Made by a program: the position numbers and the translations under genes
The notes under the pieces: generated by a model
Told to the model about the DNA's origin: nothing
What the model saw: only the letters and a program-made list of their open reading frames with translations
Database searches by the model: none
Origin: Pseudomonas rhizoryzae
GTDB taxonomy: Bacteria; Pseudomonadota; Gammaproteobacteria; Pseudomonadales; Pseudomonadaceae
Direction: 5' to 3'
Length of the DNA: 64,000 bases
Assembly: GCF_005250615.1 (NCBI RefSeq)
Contig: NZ_SULM01000003.1
Location: 364,677-428,676 of the forward strand
Shown here: piece after piece, positions 29,916 to 39,314 of the stretch
How positions within the stretch are numbered: position 1 is the stretch's first letter
How the letters are laid out: each line of letters opens with the position of its first letter

Positions 29916-31310
29916 ATGAGCCGTACCGAAACCGATAGCATCGGCCCCATCGAAGTGGCCGACGACGTCTACTGGGGCGCCCAGACCCAAAGATCGCTGG
30001 AGAACTTCGCCATCGGCAACCAGCAGATGCCGCTGGCGGTGGTGCATGCCCTGGCCACGGTGAAGAAGGCGGCCGCGCGGGTGAACCTCTCCCTGGGCGA
30101 ACTGCCGGAAGACGTCGCCACCCTGATCGAGAAGGCCAGCAGCGAGATCCTCGACGGCTTCCACGACGACCAGTTCCCCCTGGTGGTCTGGCAAACCGGC
30201 AGCGGCACCCAGAGCAACATGAACGTCAACGAGGTCATCGCCGGGCGCAGCAACGAGCTGGCCGGCAACGGCAAGGGCGGCAAGAAGCCGGTCCACCCCA
30301 ACGACCACGTCAATCGCGGCCAGAGCTCCAACGACTGCTTCCCTACCGCCATGCACATCGCCACCGCCCTGGCGGTGCAGAACGACCTGCTGCCCGCCAT
30401 CGCCGAACTGTCCGGCGGCCTGGCGCTGCAGTCGGCGCGTTACCAGAACCTGGTCAAGACCGGCCGCACCCATATGATGGATGCCACCCCGGTGACCTTC
30501 GGCCAGGAGCTGTCGGCCTTCGTCGCCCAGCTCGACCTCGCCGAACGCGCCATCCGCAATGCCCTGCCGGCGGTCATGGAATTGGCTCAGGGCGGCACCG
30601 CCGTGGGTACCGGTCTGAACGCGCCCAAGGGCTTCGACGAGGCCATCGCCAAGGAAATCGCCGAACTCACCGGCCTGCCCTTCGTCACCGCGCCGAACAA
30701 ATTCGCCGCCCTCGCCGGCCATGAGCCACTGGTGGCCCTGCACGGCGGCCTCAAGACCCTGGCCGTAGCCCTGATGAAGATCGCCAACGACCTGCGCCTG
30801 CTGGGCTCCGGGCCGCGTGCGGGCTTCGCCGAGGTGAAGCTGCCGGCCAACGAACCGGGCAGCTCCATCATGCCGGGCAAGGTCAATCCGACCCAGTGCG
30901 AGGCCTTGTCGATGCTGGCCTGCCAGGTGATCGGCAACGACGTCACCGTCGGCTTCGCCGCCAGCCAGGGCCATCTGCAGCTCAACGTCTACAAGCCGGT
31001 GATCGCCCACAACGTGCTCGAATCCATCCGCCTGTTGGCCGATGGCTGCCGCAACTTCAACACCCATTGCGTCACCGGCATGGAGCCGGACGAGCACAAG
31101 ATGGCCGAGCACCTGGAACAGGGGCTGATGCTGGTGACCGCGCTCAATCCGCACATCGGCTACGACAAGGCCGCCGAGATCGCCAAGAAGGCCTATGCCG
31201 AGAACAAGACCCTGCGCGCCGCCGCGCTGGAACTCGGCCACCTGACCGATGCGCAGTTCGACGAGTGGGTACGCCCGGAAACCATGCTGGAAGCCGGTGG
31301 CCGTGGCTGA
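29916..31310 (+). CDS. fumC: Class II fumarate hydratase
   Basis: Iron-independent, oxygen-stable fumarase that interconverts fumarate and malate; homotetramer of the aspartase/fumarase superfamily, 464 residues. Signatures are GSGTQSNMNVNEV (substrate-binding SGTQ), TGRTHMMDATPVTFGQE and the catalytic loop GSSIMPGKVNPTQCE. The N-terminus, MSRTETDSIGPIEVADD, is standard. A quinone-reductase-like gene begins inside its last codons. In pseudomonads this enzyme often serves under iron limitation, but no Fur box was recognised. Confidence 0.95.
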   Translation: MSRTETDSIGPIEVADDVYWGAQTQRSLENFAIGNQQMPLAVVHALATVKKAAARVNLSLGELPEDVATLIEKASSEILDGFHDDQFPLVVWQTGSGTQSNMNVNEVIAGRSNELAGNGKGGKKPVHPNDHVNRGQSSNDCFPTAMHIATALAVQNDLLPAIAELSGGLALQSARYQNLVKTGRTHMMDATPVTFGQELSAFVAQLDLAERAIRNALPAVMELAQGGTAVGTGLNAPKGFDEAIAKEIAELTGLPFVTAPNKFAALAGHEPLVALHGGLKTLAVALMKIANDLRLLGSGPRAGFAEVKLPANEPGSSIMPGKVNPTQCEALSMLACQVIGNDVTVGFAASQGHLQLNVYKPVIAHNVLESIRLLADGCRNFNTHCVTGMEPDEHKMAEHLEQGLMLVTALNPHIGYDKAAEIAKKAYAENKTLRAAALELGHLTDAQFDEWVRPETMLEAGGRG

Positions 31311-31917
31311 AGCCCGCGGCGCCACGCCGCTGGAAGGGGATGGCCGGCGCCTGCTGGTCATCCAGGGCAATCCCAAGCGCACCAGCTTCTGCCAGTCGCT
31401 GGCCGACGCCTATGTCCAGGGCGCCCAGGCCAGTGGCCAGGTGGTGCGCCAGCTCAAGCTGGCCGAGGCCCAGTTCGACCCGGTGCTGCGCGAGGGCTAC
31501 GACCTCTCGCAGACACTGGAGCCGGATCTGTTGGAAGCCCAGCGGCAGATCCACTGGGCCGAGCACCTGGTGTTCGTCTATCCGGTGTGGTGGAACGGCC
31601 TGCCCGCCCTGCTAGCGGGCTTTCTCGAACGCGTCCTGCAACCGGGCTTCGCCTTCGCCCAACGCGACCAGACCTGGGGCGGCGAGCCCCTGCTGACCGG
31701 GCGCAGCGCCGAATTGCTGGTCACCTCCGATACCCCACCCTCCCCCTGGCAACGCCTGCGCAACCAGGCACCCCACCGCCAGGGCATCCAGGAAGGCCTC
31801 GAAGCCTGCGGCATCCAGGTGCTGCAGGTGCACGAATACTCACCGGTACGGGCGGCCGACGAGGAGCAGCGCTTACGCTGGTTGCAAGAGGTGGAACGGT
31901 TGGGGCGGAACGAGTAG
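31303..31917 (+). CDS. NAD(P)H dehydrogenase (quinone)-like flavoprotein
   Basis: Flavodoxin-fold reductase of the NQO1/MdaB type, 204 residues from the chosen GTG 31303. The fold starts RRLLVIQGNPKRTSFCQSLADAY (FMN/FAD phosphate loop) and has the VFVYPVWWNGLPALLAGFLERVL segment characteristic of two-electron quinone reductases. The frame is open into fumC. GTG 31303 overlaps the fumC stop, with GTG 31297 as an alternative, and no ATG is available before the fold. Translation coupled to fumC is inferred. The role is likely quinone detoxification. Confidence 0.8.
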   Translation: MAEARGATPLEGDGRRLLVIQGNPKRTSFCQSLADAYVQGAQASGQVVRQLKLAEAQFDPVLREGYDLSQTLEPDLLEAQRQIHWAEHLVFVYPVWWNGLPALLAGFLERVLQPGFAFAQRDQTWGGEPLLTGRSAELLVTSDTPPSPWQRLRNQAPHRQGIQEGLEACGIQVLQVHEYSPVRAADEEQRLRWLQEVERLGRNE

Positions 31918-31941
31918 GTACGCTAGCGCACCGAGACCCTC

Positions 31942-32037
31942 GTAGGTTGGGCTGAGCGCAGCGAAGCCCAACGGAGCGGACTCCTTGCTGCCGGCAATGT
32001 TGGGCTTCGACGGTGGAGCCGTCTCAGCCCAACCTAC
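31942..32037. repeat. GTAGGTTGGGCTGAG inverted repeat, copy 1
   Basis: GTAGGTTGGGCTGAG (31942-31956) faces its perfect complement CTCAGCCCAACCTAC (32023-32037). Inner copies of GCGAAGCCCAAC and TTGGGCTTCG lie between the arms. Related copies are at 34465-34496 (half element) and 63606-63712. It is a dispersed intergenic repeat able to form a long cruciform or hairpin. Confidence 0.8.
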
Positions 32038-32137
32038 GGCCTGAGACTTCGGCATAACCAAAGCGCCTTTTATTCTTTCTCCTGCGGATCATCCGCCGTC
32101 ACTATCGGCTCTCCCCTTTCGTCCGCGGAGACCCGCC

Positions 32138-32698
32138 ATGACCCGCTATCTCATCCTGCCCGGCTGGCAAGGCTCCGGCCCCGATCATTGGCAGACCCAC
32201 TGGCAACGCCGCCTGCCGGATGCCCGTCGCGTCGAGCAGGACGACTGGCAACACCCCGACCCGCAGCGCTGGGTGGCCGCTCTCGACCAGGCCATTGCCC
32301 AGGCCACCACTCCTGTGGTGCTGATCGCCCATAGCCTGGGCTGCGTGACGGTAGCGCACTGGGCGGCCAGCGCCACGCTCGCGCGGCGGCAACGGGTGCT
32401 GGCCGCGCTGCTGGTGGCGCCGGCCGATGTGGAGCGCCCCGGCTGCCCGGCGGAACTAGTGGGTTTCGCCCCACTGCCCCGGCAACCGCTGCCCTTCCCC
32501 TCACGGGTGGTGACCTCGGACAACGACCACGCCATCAGCTTGCCGCGGGCCGAAGCCCTGGCGCAGGACTGGGGCAGCGAGCTGGACATCCTGCCGGGTG
32601 CCGGGCACATCAATACCCGTTCCGGCCACCGGCAGTGGGAAGAAGGCCTGGTCTATCTGGCCAAGCTGGGTTCGCCCCAGGGATTGCGCGTCGCCTGA
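32138..32698 (+). CDS. RBBP9/YdeN-family serine hydrolase
   Basis: A small cytoplasmic alpha/beta hydrolase of 186 residues. The N-terminal LPGWQGSGPDHWQTHW is diagnostic of the RBBP9/YdeN family. The nucleophile is in IAHSLGCV, the acid in TSDNDHAIS and the catalytic His in GAGHINTRSGH. The physiological substrate is unknown in bacteria. It is preceded by the palindromic repeat and appears monocistronic. Confidence 0.85.
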   Translation: MTRYLILPGWQGSGPDHWQTHWQRRLPDARRVEQDDWQHPDPQRWVAALDQAIAQATTPVVLIAHSLGCVTVAHWAASATLARRQRVLAALLVAPADVERPGCPAELVGFAPLPRQPLPFPSRVVTSDNDHAISLPRAEALAQDWGSELDILPGAGHINTRSGHRQWEEGLVYLAKLGSPQGLRVA

Positions 32699-32794
32699 GC
32701 CCTTGAAGATCGACGGCTCAGTGTCCTGGACCGAACGAAACGCTGAACGCCAACGCAACCTCGCTGCCTAGCGGAGCCCAGCCTGGCCTAGTCG

Positions 32795-33406
32795 CTAGCG
32801 AGCTTCCCGCATGAGCAGCAGGCCGAACCCTATCAGCACGCCGCCACTTAGCCGTTCGAGCCAGGGTCTTAGCGAGAGCACGCGAGCCCGTACCCGCGCC
32901 TCCGAAAAGCCGAGCGCCACGAGCGCGAACCAGGCCACGTGGGCACCGGAGATGAACAGGCCATAGCCCAGTTGCACGACCCAAGGGGTAGTCGGCTCGA
33001 TCACCTGCAGGAACAGGCTGAGGATAAACATCGTGGTCTTGGGATTCAGGGCATTGCTCAGCAAGCCCATACGCAAGGCCGCCCGGCTGGAGGTTGGCCT
33101 CGCCTCCATCTCGCGGATGGCGTGGGCACCGGCACCGCGCAACATGCCTACCCCGAGCCAGAGCAGGTAGCCCGCGCCGCAGAGTTTCAAGGTCGCGAAC
33201 AACCAGGGCGTCCGCTGCAGCACCACGCCCAGGCCGAGCAACACACCGCCCAGGTGAATCCAGGTGCCCAGGCCGATGCCCACGGCGGTCCACAGTCCGG
33301 CACGTCGCGACAGCAGCAGACTGTTGCGTGATACCAGCGCGAAGTCCGCGCCGGGGCTGATCACGGCCAGCAAGGTGATGGTGATCACGGCTAGCATTTC
33401 CGTCAT
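32795..33406 (-). CDS. LysE-family amino-acid exporter
   Basis: Inner-membrane exporter of the LysE/RhtB family, 203 residues with about six hydrophobic helices. The hallmark N-terminal motif is TLLAVISPGADFALVSRNSLLLSRRAGL, and SNALNPKTTMFILSLFLQV carries the conserved NPK. It is divergently arranged with the LysR gene starting 67 bases away, a common regulator-exporter pair. Its substrate (a neutral or basic amino acid or a derivative) is not predictable. Confidence 0.87.
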   Translation of the reverse strand: MTEMLAVITITLLAVISPGADFALVSRNSLLLSRRAGLWTAVGIGLGTWIHLGGVLLGLGVVLQRTPWLFATLKLCGAGYLLWLGVGMLRGAGAHAIREMEARPTSSRAALRMGLLSNALNPKTTMFILSLFLQVIEPTTPWVVQLGYGLFISGAHVAWFALVALGFSEARVRARVLSLRPWLERLSGGVLIGFGLLLMREAR

Positions 33407-33472
33407 GCTGGTACTCCGCAGCTCTATGAGAGAAGCGCTCAGGGTAGAGGGCTGGAGACGGAAAAAATAACG

Positions 33473-34402
33473 ATGATTACTGACCGAGATGGTGAGTTGA
33501 ACTCACCGAAACCCGACAATCGCCTGCCCTCGTTACTAGCCCTGCGCTGCTTCGAGGCGGCTGCGCGTCAGGAGAATTTCACTCGGGCAGCAGCGGAGCT
33601 GCACCTGACCCACGGCGCCGTCAGCCGAGCGGTTCGCGGCCTGGAAGACGACCTCGGCCTGGCCTTGTTCGAACGACGGAGTCGACGGGTTTTCCTGACC
33701 GACGCCGGTCGCCAATTGGCCCAGGCGGTCCAGCAAGGCCTCGAGGTGATCCGCGAGGCGGTCAGTGAACTCAGGGCCCAGGCACGTCAGCAGCGGCAAT
33801 GGGTGCTCTCTTGCGAACCCACGCTGCTGATGCGTTGGCTGATCCCGCGCTGGCCGGATTTCCAGGCGCGGCATCCCGAACTCGAGGTGCTGCTGGTCGC
33901 GGGGGGTGGCCCCTGCACCTTCAGCGAAGGAATCGACCTGGCTATCCGCCGCGACGACTTCATCTGGCCCGCCACCGTCCAGGCGCAACCGCTGTTCGCC
34001 GAATGGGTCGGGCCGGTCTGCCGCCCTGATCGGGCGCCGCTCTGGTTCGCCGAGCCCGCCGCAACTCTTGAGGTAGCGCCACGTCTGCATACCCGCACCC
34101 GCCCCACCGCCTGGGAGTGCTGGGCGACGGCAGGCGGACTGAGGCTACCTGAGGCCCCGGAGCTCACCTTCGAGCACTTCTATTTCAGTCTGCAAGCCGC
34201 CGTCGCCGGTTTGGGGGTGGCCATAGGTCCCTGGGCACTGGTGGGCGACGATCTCGCCAGCGGCCTGTTGGTCGCTCCCCAAGGCTTCCTCCAGGACGGC
34301 TCGCATTACCACCTGCTCAGCGCCAAGCCGATTGCTCCGGGCACGCCACCACAGCTGTTACTGGACTGGCTGCGTTCTCAAGCGCCGCAGCCGCCCGCCT
34401 GA
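33473..34402 (+). CDS. LysR-family regulator (GcvA-like)
   Basis: Transcription regulator of 309 residues. The N-terminal winged helix-turn-helix is SLLALRCFEAAARQENFTRAAAELHLTHGAVSRAVRGLEDDLG, and the effector domain has GIDLAIRRDDF and the GLGVAIGPWALV region, as in GcvA-like regulators. It is divergent from the LysE exporter gene, which is its likely target. The first 17 residues precede the conserved domain and the ribosome binding site at ATG 33473 is poor, so translation may begin elsewhere. Confidence 0.85.
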   Translation: MITDRDGELNSPKPDNRLPSLLALRCFEAAARQENFTRAAAELHLTHGAVSRAVRGLEDDLGLALFERRSRRVFLTDAGRQLAQAVQQGLEVIREAVSELRAQARQQRQWVLSCEPTLLMRWLIPRWPDFQARHPELEVLLVAGGGPCTFSEGIDLAIRRDDFIWPATVQAQPLFAEWVGPVCRPDRAPLWFAEPAATLEVAPRLHTRTRPTAWECWATAGGLRLPEAPELTFEHFYFSLQAAVAGLGVAIGPWALVGDDLASGLLVAPQGFLQDGSHYHLLSAKPIAPGTPPQLLLDWLRSQAPQPPA

Positions 34403-34464
34403 ATCGGCAATGCCCCCCGCACGTTGAAACGCTAGCCGACTCGAAGCTACAGCACCTCGAATCC

Positions 34465-34496
34465 GTTGGGCTTCGCTGCGCTCAGCGCCAACCTAC
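34465..34496. repeat. GTAGGTTGG repeat, partial copy 2
   Basis: GTTGGGCTTCGCTGCGCTCAGCGCCAACCTAC matches one arm of the element at 31942-32037 but lacks its partner arm. It lies between the LysR gene and the ssuF terminator. Confidence 0.65.
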
Positions 34497-34520
34497 AGGC
34501 CAAGAACCCCCAAACCCCAT

Positions 34521-34546
34521 AAAAAACCCGCCACCAGGGCGGGTTT
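34521..34546 (-). terminator. Terminator of the ssu operon
   Basis: Stem AAACCCGCC (34524-34532) with GGCGGGTTT (34538-34546). On the minus strand the run of T (A 34521-34526) follows the stem, 20 bases after the ssuF stop. Confidence 0.88.
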
Positions 34547-34565
34547 CGTCACGACCAAGGCCGCC

Positions 34566-34781
34566 TCACAGCTTGGCGATGGACACCTCGGTGGATTTTA
34601 CGAAGGCGATCACCTCGCTGCCCACCTGCAGCTCCAGCTCCTTGACCGAGCGGGTGGTGATGACGGAGGTGACGATGCCGGCGGCGGTCTGGACATCGAT
34701 CTCGGAGAGCACCGAGCCTTCGATGATTTCCTTGATGGTGCCCTTGAACTGGTTGCGAACGTTGATGGCCTTGATGGTCAT
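34566..34781 (-). CDS. ssuF: Mop/TOBE-domain protein SsuF
   Basis: A 71-residue single-Mop-domain protein of the molbindin type (MTIKAINVRNQFKGTIKEII). In P. putida the equivalent ssuF gene ends the ssuEADCBF operon and is needed for growth on some sulfonates. Molbindins bind molybdate or related oxyanions, but for SsuF the ligand is not established. It lies 23 bases after ssuB and just before the operon terminator. The start is ATG read from 34781 with a GAGGAG upstream; the frame is open further but only this part is conserved. Confidence 0.9.
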   Translation of the reverse strand: MTIKAINVRNQFKGTIKEIIEGSVLSEIDVQTAAGIVTSVITTRSVKELELQVGSEVIAFVKSTEVSIAKL

Positions 34782-34804
34782 GGCAAAACTCCTCGGATGA
34801 ACGA

Positions 34805-35614
34805 TCAGTAGGCCCAGCGCAGTTGCGTGGGCAGGGGTTGCACGATTTCCGGTAGATCGGGATTGAGCGGCTGCTGCAGCACCCGGGCGAGTACCTCGGC
34901 CTCCAGGCGGGCCAGATTGGCGTCGCCCGCGGCGCGGGGACGCGGCAGGTTGACGTCGAGATCCAGGCCGACGTGGCCGTCTTCGATGAGCACCACGCGG
35001 TCGGCCAGAGCCACCGCCTCGCCCACGTCGTGGGTGACCAGCAGCACGGTGAAGCCGTGGCGCTGCCAGAGGCGCTCGATGAGTTGCTGCATCTCGATGC
35101 GGGTCAGGGCATCCAGGGCGCCCAGCGGCTCGTCCAGCAGCAGCAGGCGCGGCTGGTGGATCAGCGCCCGGGCCAGGGCCACGCGCTGCTTCTGGCCACC
35201 GGAGAGCGCCGAGGGCCATTCACCCGCCCGATCGGCCAGGCCGACCGCCTCCAGGGCTTCCAGCGCCTTGGGCTTCCAATCGCCCTTGAGGCCCAGGCCG
35301 ACGTTGTCGATGATGCGTTTCCAGGGCAGCAGGCGCGCGTCCTGGAACATCAGTCGGGTGTCTTCGCGGTGCTGCGCCAGGGGCTCGTCCTGGCCCAGCA
35401 GGTCGCCGCCGCTGGCCTGGTCGAGACCGGCCACCAGACGCAGCAGGGTACTCTTGCCGCAACCACTGCGGCCCACCACGGCGACGAACTGGCCGGCCGG
35501 GATATTCAGGTCGATCCCGTGCAACACGGTGCGCTCGCCGAAGGTCTTCACCACCTGTTGCAGCTTGAGGGCGATACCCCGCGCCAGCGGCGGGATGGCT
35601 TGGAGATTGGTCAT
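34805..35614 (-). CDS. ssuB: Aliphatic sulfonate ABC transporter ATPase
   Basis: Cytoplasmic ATPase of the SsuABC sulfonate importer, 269 residues. Walker A is GRSGCGKST, the Q-loop is [17 protein letters not shown], the signature is LSGGQKQR, and Walker B is [16 protein letters not shown], a very typical SsuB/TauB sequence. The start is ATG 35614, overlapping the ssuC stop (ATGA). It works with SsuC and SsuA to import alkanesulfonates under sulfate starvation. Confidence 0.95.
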   Translation of the reverse strand: MTNLQAIPPLARGIALKLQQVVKTFGERTVLHGIDLNIPAGQFVAVVGRSGCGKSTLLRLVAGLDQASGGDLLGQDEPLAQHREDTRLMFQDARLLPWKRIIDNVGLGLKGDWKPKALEALEAVGLADRAGEWPSALSGGQKQRVALARALIHQPRLLLLDEPLGALDALTRIEMQQLIERLWQRHGFTVLLVTHDVGEAVALADRVVLIEDGHVGLDLDVNLPRPRAAGDANLARLEAEVLARVLQQPLNPDLPEIVQPLPTQLRWAY

Positions 35615-36399
35615 GCGTGGGCTCCCTGCTGATAGGCCGGATGCCAGCGCAGCCAGGCGCGCTCCAGGCCGCGGGCGGCGAGATCCGCCAGTTTGCCGAG
35701 TACGGCGTAGAGCAGGATGGCCAGCACCACGACGTCGGTTTGCAGGAATTCCCGGGCGTTCATCGCCAGGTAACCGATGCCGGAGCTGGCGGAAATGGTC
35801 TCGGCGACGATCAGCGTCAGCCACATCAGGCCGAGGGCGAAGCGCACCCCAACCAGGATGGACGGCAGCGCGCCGGGCAGGACCACGTGCCAGAACAGCC
35901 GCGCCCCGGAGAGACCGTAGCTGCGGGCCATCTCCACCAGCGCCGGATCGACGTTGCGGATGCCGTGGTAGGTATTCAGGTAGATGGGGAAGAACACCCC
36001 CAGGGCCACCAGGAACAGCTTGGCCGACTCATCGATGCCGAACCAGAGGATAACCAGCGGGATCAACGCCAGGTGCGGCACGTTACGGACCATCTGCAGG
36101 GTACTGTCGAGCAGGCGTTCGCCCCATTTCGACAGGCCGGTGATGAAGCCCAGCGCCAGGCCGATGCTGCCGCCGATGGCGAAGCCGATGCCGGCGCGCC
36201 AGCCGCTGATGGCCAGGTTTTGCCATAGCTCGCCGCTCTTGACCAAGGCCCAGCCCGCTTCCAGCACCGCCGCCGGGGACGGCAGGATGCGACTGGACAG
36301 TACACCGCTGCTCACCGACACCTGCCAGGCGACGATCAGGGCCACCGGCACCACCCAGGGTGCCAGGCGCTGCAATTGACGTTCGAGGGTGCTGTTCAT
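35611..36399 (-). CDS. ssuC: Aliphatic sulfonate ABC transporter permease
   Basis: Inner-membrane permease of 262 residues with about six helices of the BPD_transp_1 type. The ATPase-contact loop is [35 protein letters not shown]. It is a partner of SsuA and SsuB. It lies 12 bases after ssuD, and its stop overlaps the ssuB start. Confidence 0.95.
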   Translation of the reverse strand: MNSTLERQLQRLAPWVVPVALIVAWQVSVSSGVLSSRILPSPAAVLEAGWALVKSGELWQNLAISGWRAGIGFAIGGSIGLALGFITGLSKWGERLLDSTLQMVRNVPHLALIPLVILWFGIDESAKLFLVALGVFFPIYLNTYHGIRNVDPALVEMARSYGLSGARLFWHVVLPGALPSILVGVRFALGLMWLTLIVAETISASSGIGYLAMNAREFLQTDVVVLAILLYAVLGKLADLAARGLERAWLRWHPAYQQGAHA

Positions 36400-36411
36400 G
36401 CCCGGCCTCCC

Positions 36412-37560
36412 TCAGCTCTGCGACGCTTTCTGCGGCAGGATGTCGTTGGCCACCATCTCGCCGAAGGGACTCACGTAGTTGGCCCCCTCCACCTGGGTCG
36501 GCCGCTTGACCGGCAGGTGCGGGAACAGCAACTCGGCTACCCGGTAGGACTCTTCCAGGTGCGGATAGCCGGAGAAGATGAAGGTGTCGATGCCCAGGGC
36601 GGCATATTCCTTGACCCGCTCGGCCACGGTGGGGCCGTCGCCGACCAGGGCGGTACCGGCACCACCACGGACCAGGCCGACCCCGGCCCAGAGGTTGGGA
36701 GCGATTTCCAGGTTGTCGCGGCGGCCCTGGTGCAGGGCGGCCATGCGCTGCTGGCCGACCGAATCGAAGCGCGCGAAGGCGGCCTGGGCCTTCTCGATGG
36801 TGGCGTCGTCCAGGTTGGCGATCAGGCGGTCGGCGGCCTTCCAGGCCTCTTCGTTGGTCTCGCGGACGATCACGTGCAGGCGGATGCCGAAGCGCACGGT
36901 ACGCCCCAGGGCGGCCGCCTTGGCCTTGACCGCCTCGATCTTCTCGCGCACCGCGTCGAGCGGCTCGCCCCAGGTCAGGTACAGCTCCACCTGCTCGGCG
37001 GCGAGATCCTGGGCAGCATCGGAGGAACCGCCGAAATACAGCGGCGGACGCGGTTGCTGCAGCGGCGGATAGAGCAGTTTGGCGCCCTTGACCTGGATGT
37101 GCTTGCCTTCGTAGTCCACCTGCTCGCCTTCCAGCACGCGGCGCCAGATGCGGGTGAACTCCACCGAGGCTTCGTATCTTTCGCTGTGGGACAGGTGCAG
37201 GCCGTCGCCGGCCAGTTCGTCCGGATCTCCGCCGGTGACCAGGTTGAACAGCGCCCGGCCGCCGGAGAGGCGATCCAGGGTCGCCGCCTGCCGTGCCGCC
37301 ACCGTGGGCGAGATGATTCCCGGGCGCAGGGCCACCAGGAACTTGAGTTTCTGGGTGACCGGGATCAGCGAGGCGGCCACCAGCCAGGAGTCCTCGCAGC
37401 TGCGACCGGTGGGGATCAGTACCCCGCCGAAGCCCAGGCGGTCGGCGGCCTGGGCGATCTGGGTCAGGTAGCCGTGGTCGACCGCGCGGGCGCCTTCGGC
37501 GGTGCCCAGGTAATGGCCATCGCCGTGGGTCGGCAGGAACCAGAAGATATCGAGACTCAT
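36412..37560 (-). CDS. ssuD: FMNH2-dependent alkanesulfonate monooxygenase
   Basis: Two-component flavin monooxygenase that releases sulfite from alkanesulfonates to give the aldehyde, using FMNH2 from SsuE. It is 382 residues of the luciferase-like TIM-barrel family, standard for SsuD. The start is [19 protein letters not shown], whose [12 protein letters not shown] is the family hallmark, and [15 protein letters not shown] follows. It lies between ssuA and ssuC in the operon. Confidence 0.96.
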   Translation of the reverse strand: MSLDIFWFLPTHGDGHYLGTAEGARAVDHGYLTQIAQAADRLGFGGVLIPTGRSCEDSWLVAASLIPVTQKLKFLVALRPGIISPTVAARQAATLDRLSGGRALFNLVTGGDPDELAGDGLHLSHSERYEASVEFTRIWRRVLEGEQVDYEGKHIQVKGAKLLYPPLQQPRPPLYFGGSSDAAQDLAAEQVELYLTWGEPLDAVREKIEAVKAKAAALGRTVRFGIRLHVIVRETNEEAWKAADRLIANLDDATIEKAQAAFARFDSVGQQRMAALHQGRRDNLEIAPNLWAGVGLVRGGAGTALVGDGPTVAERVKEYAALGIDTFIFSGYPHLEESYRVAELLFPHLPVKRPTQVEGANYVSPFGEMVANDILPQKASQS

Positions 37561-37584
37561 GGGGCGTTCTCCAGCTAAGCGAAA

Positions 37585-38550
37585 TCAGGGTTTGGCGGCG
37601 ACGGTCTGCAGACTGGCGGGCGGGGTCCACACCACGTCGCGGATGACCAGCGGCTTGGGAATCAACTTGAGGGCAGTGAAGGCGTCGGCGATCTTCTGCT
37701 GCTGCGCGGTCACCTCGGGGGTGATGAAGCGCGCGCCGTAGCCCTGGCGCTTGACCACGGTCAGGGCGGTATCCAGCGGCAGGTTGAGCAGCGGCGCCAC
37801 CTGGGCGGCCACCTCGTCCGGGTGGGCCTTGGCCCAGTCGCCCACCGAACGCACCTCGTCGACGATGGCGCCGACCTGCTCGGGATGGGCCTTGGCGAAA
37901 CTGCGGGTAGCCAGATAGAACTGGTGGTTGTCGGCCAGGCCCGTGGCATCGGTCAGGGTACGGGCATGCAGCTGGGTCTCGGCGGCGGCCTGGTAGGGAT
38001 CCCAGATCACCCAGGCATCCACCGCGCCGCGTTCGAAGGCAGCGCGGGCATCGGCGGGCGGCAGGTACACCGGCTGGATGTCCTTGTAGTCGATACCGGC
38101 CTTGGCCAGTGCCTGCACCAGCAGGTAGTGGACGTTGGAACCCTTGTTCAGGGCGATCTTCTTGCCCTTGAGATCGGACAGGGAATGGATCGGCGAATCC
38201 TTGGGCACCAGGATGGCCTCGCTGGTGGGCGCCGGCGGTTCGTTGGCCACATAGACCAGATCGGCACCGGCCGCCTGGGCGAATACCGGCGGCGTCTCGC
38301 CGGTCACGCCGAAGTCGATGCTGCCGACGTTGAGGCCTTCGAGCAGCTGCGGACCGCCGGGAAACTCGGTCCACTGCACCTTGACGCCATCCTTGGCCAG
38401 GCGCTTCTCCAGGGTGCCGCGGGCTTTCAGGGTGATGAGGGTGCCGTATTTCTGGTAGCCGATACGCACCACCTCTTCCGCCTGGGCGAGGCCCGCGGCC
38501 AGGGTCAGCAGGGTGACCGCGAGAACTGAACGCTTGAACGAAAACTGCAT
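37585..38550 (-). CDS. ssuA: Sulfonate-binding protein
   Basis: Periplasmic binding protein of the SsuA/NitT family, 321 residues, with a signal peptide (KRSVLAVTLLTLAAGLAQA). The core begins EEVVRIGYQKYGTLITLKARGTLEKRL, with GSNVHYLLVQALAKAGI and RGAVDAWVIWDPYQAAAE as typical binding-fold segments. It lies between ssuE and ssuD; it delivers alkanesulfonates to SsuBC. Confidence 0.94.
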   Translation of the reverse strand: MQFSFKRSVLAVTLLTLAAGLAQAEEVVRIGYQKYGTLITLKARGTLEKRLAKDGVKVQWTEFPGGPQLLEGLNVGSIDFGVTGETPPVFAQAAGADLVYVANEPPAPTSEAILVPKDSPIHSLSDLKGKKIALNKGSNVHYLLVQALAKAGIDYKDIQPVYLPPADARAAFERGAVDAWVIWDPYQAAAETQLHARTLTDATGLADNHQFYLATRSFAKAHPEQVGAIVDEVRSVGDWAKAHPDEVAAQVAPLLNLPLDTALTVVKRQGYGARFITPEVTAQQQKIADAFTALKLIPKPLVIRDVVWTPPASLQTVAAKP

Positions 38551-38564
38551 GGATAACGCTCCGA

Positions 38565-39152
38565 TCAGATACCCCAGCGTGCCTGGCCGATGCGATCGGC
38601 CAGCAGCTCGGGGGTCAGGGGCTGGGGACGTCGCGCCAGGGCGGCGTGGAATTGTTCGAGGGATTCGTAGAGGCGTTGCTCCAGCGCCGGGACCAGGGCC
38701 ACGCCGGTCTCGGTGTAGCTGACCTGGCTGTCGTCGGCGAAGACGCCATTGAGGATTTCCTGGGCCTTGAGTGCCGAGAGCACCGGCTTGAGCGCATAGT
38801 CGATGGCCAAGAGGTGGCCGCTGGAGCCGGCGGTGGCCAGGGGTAGCACCACCTTATGGGTCAGGGCGCGCTCGGGCAGCAGGTCCAGCAGGGTCTTGAG
38901 GGCGCCGGCCAGGGAGGCCTTGTACACCGGGGTGGCGATCACCAGGCCATCGGCGGCCTGCAACTGGGCGATCAGCTCCACCACCGGCGGACTGTCGAAA
39001 CGGGCACCGATGAGATCGGCAGCGGGAAAGTCCTGGATGCGCCAGCGCGACAACTCCACGCCACGCGCCTGCAGCCAGTTCGCCGCCAGATCAAGGACGC
39101 CGCTGGAGCGCGATCGCGCTGCCGGACTGCCTGCCAAAGTCACCACCTGCAT
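38565..39152 (-). CDS. ssuE: NADPH-dependent FMN reductase SsuE
   Basis: Supplies reduced FMN to SsuD; 195 residues of the flavodoxin-like fold. The N-terminal [25 protein letters not shown] loop and the [21 protein letters not shown] motif, followed by [27 protein letters not shown], are diagnostic. It is the first gene of ssuEADCBF. The region upstream has an AT-rich promoter-like stretch with GGTTATAACC, discussed below. Confidence 0.94.
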   Translation of the reverse strand: MQVVTLAGSPAARSRSSGVLDLAANWLQARGVELSRWRIQDFPAADLIGARFDSPPVVELIAQLQAADGLVIATPVYKASLAGALKTLLDLLPERALTHKVVLPLATAGSSGHLLAIDYALKPVLSALKAQEILNGVFADDSQVSYTETGVALVPALEQRLYESLEQFHAALARRPQPLTPELLADRIGQARWGI

Positions 39153-39275
39153 CGCCGTCTCCTGGATAAAAAGAGCGGTGTCGCGCCGCTCGAAAAAGGA
39201 ATGAGCGGACCTTAGCAGTGGGTGTTTATTCCCTAAAAATACCCTTTAGGCACTTGGTTATAACCAGAAAAACAA
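39153..39275 (-). promoter_or_regulatory. ssu operon upstream region
   Basis: An AT-rich tract upstream of ssuE includes the palindrome GGTTATAACC (39256-39265) and, on the minus strand, GGGTATTTTTAGGGAATAAA. GGTTATAAC also occurs upstream of lsfA (40034-40042). It may bind a LysR-type sulfur regulator (CysB-like); this is inferred from position and sharing only. Confidence 0.35.
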
Positions 39276-39297
39276 AACCCCGGCCTGGGCCGGGGTT
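39276..39297 (-). terminator. Terminator of lsfA
   Basis: Stem AACCCCGGCC (39276-39285) with GGCCGGGGTT (39288-39297). On the minus strand TTTTGTTTTT follows directly. It ends 18 bases from the lsfA stop. Confidence 0.88.
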
Positions 39298-39314
39298 GCT
39301 TGTCACGGAATATT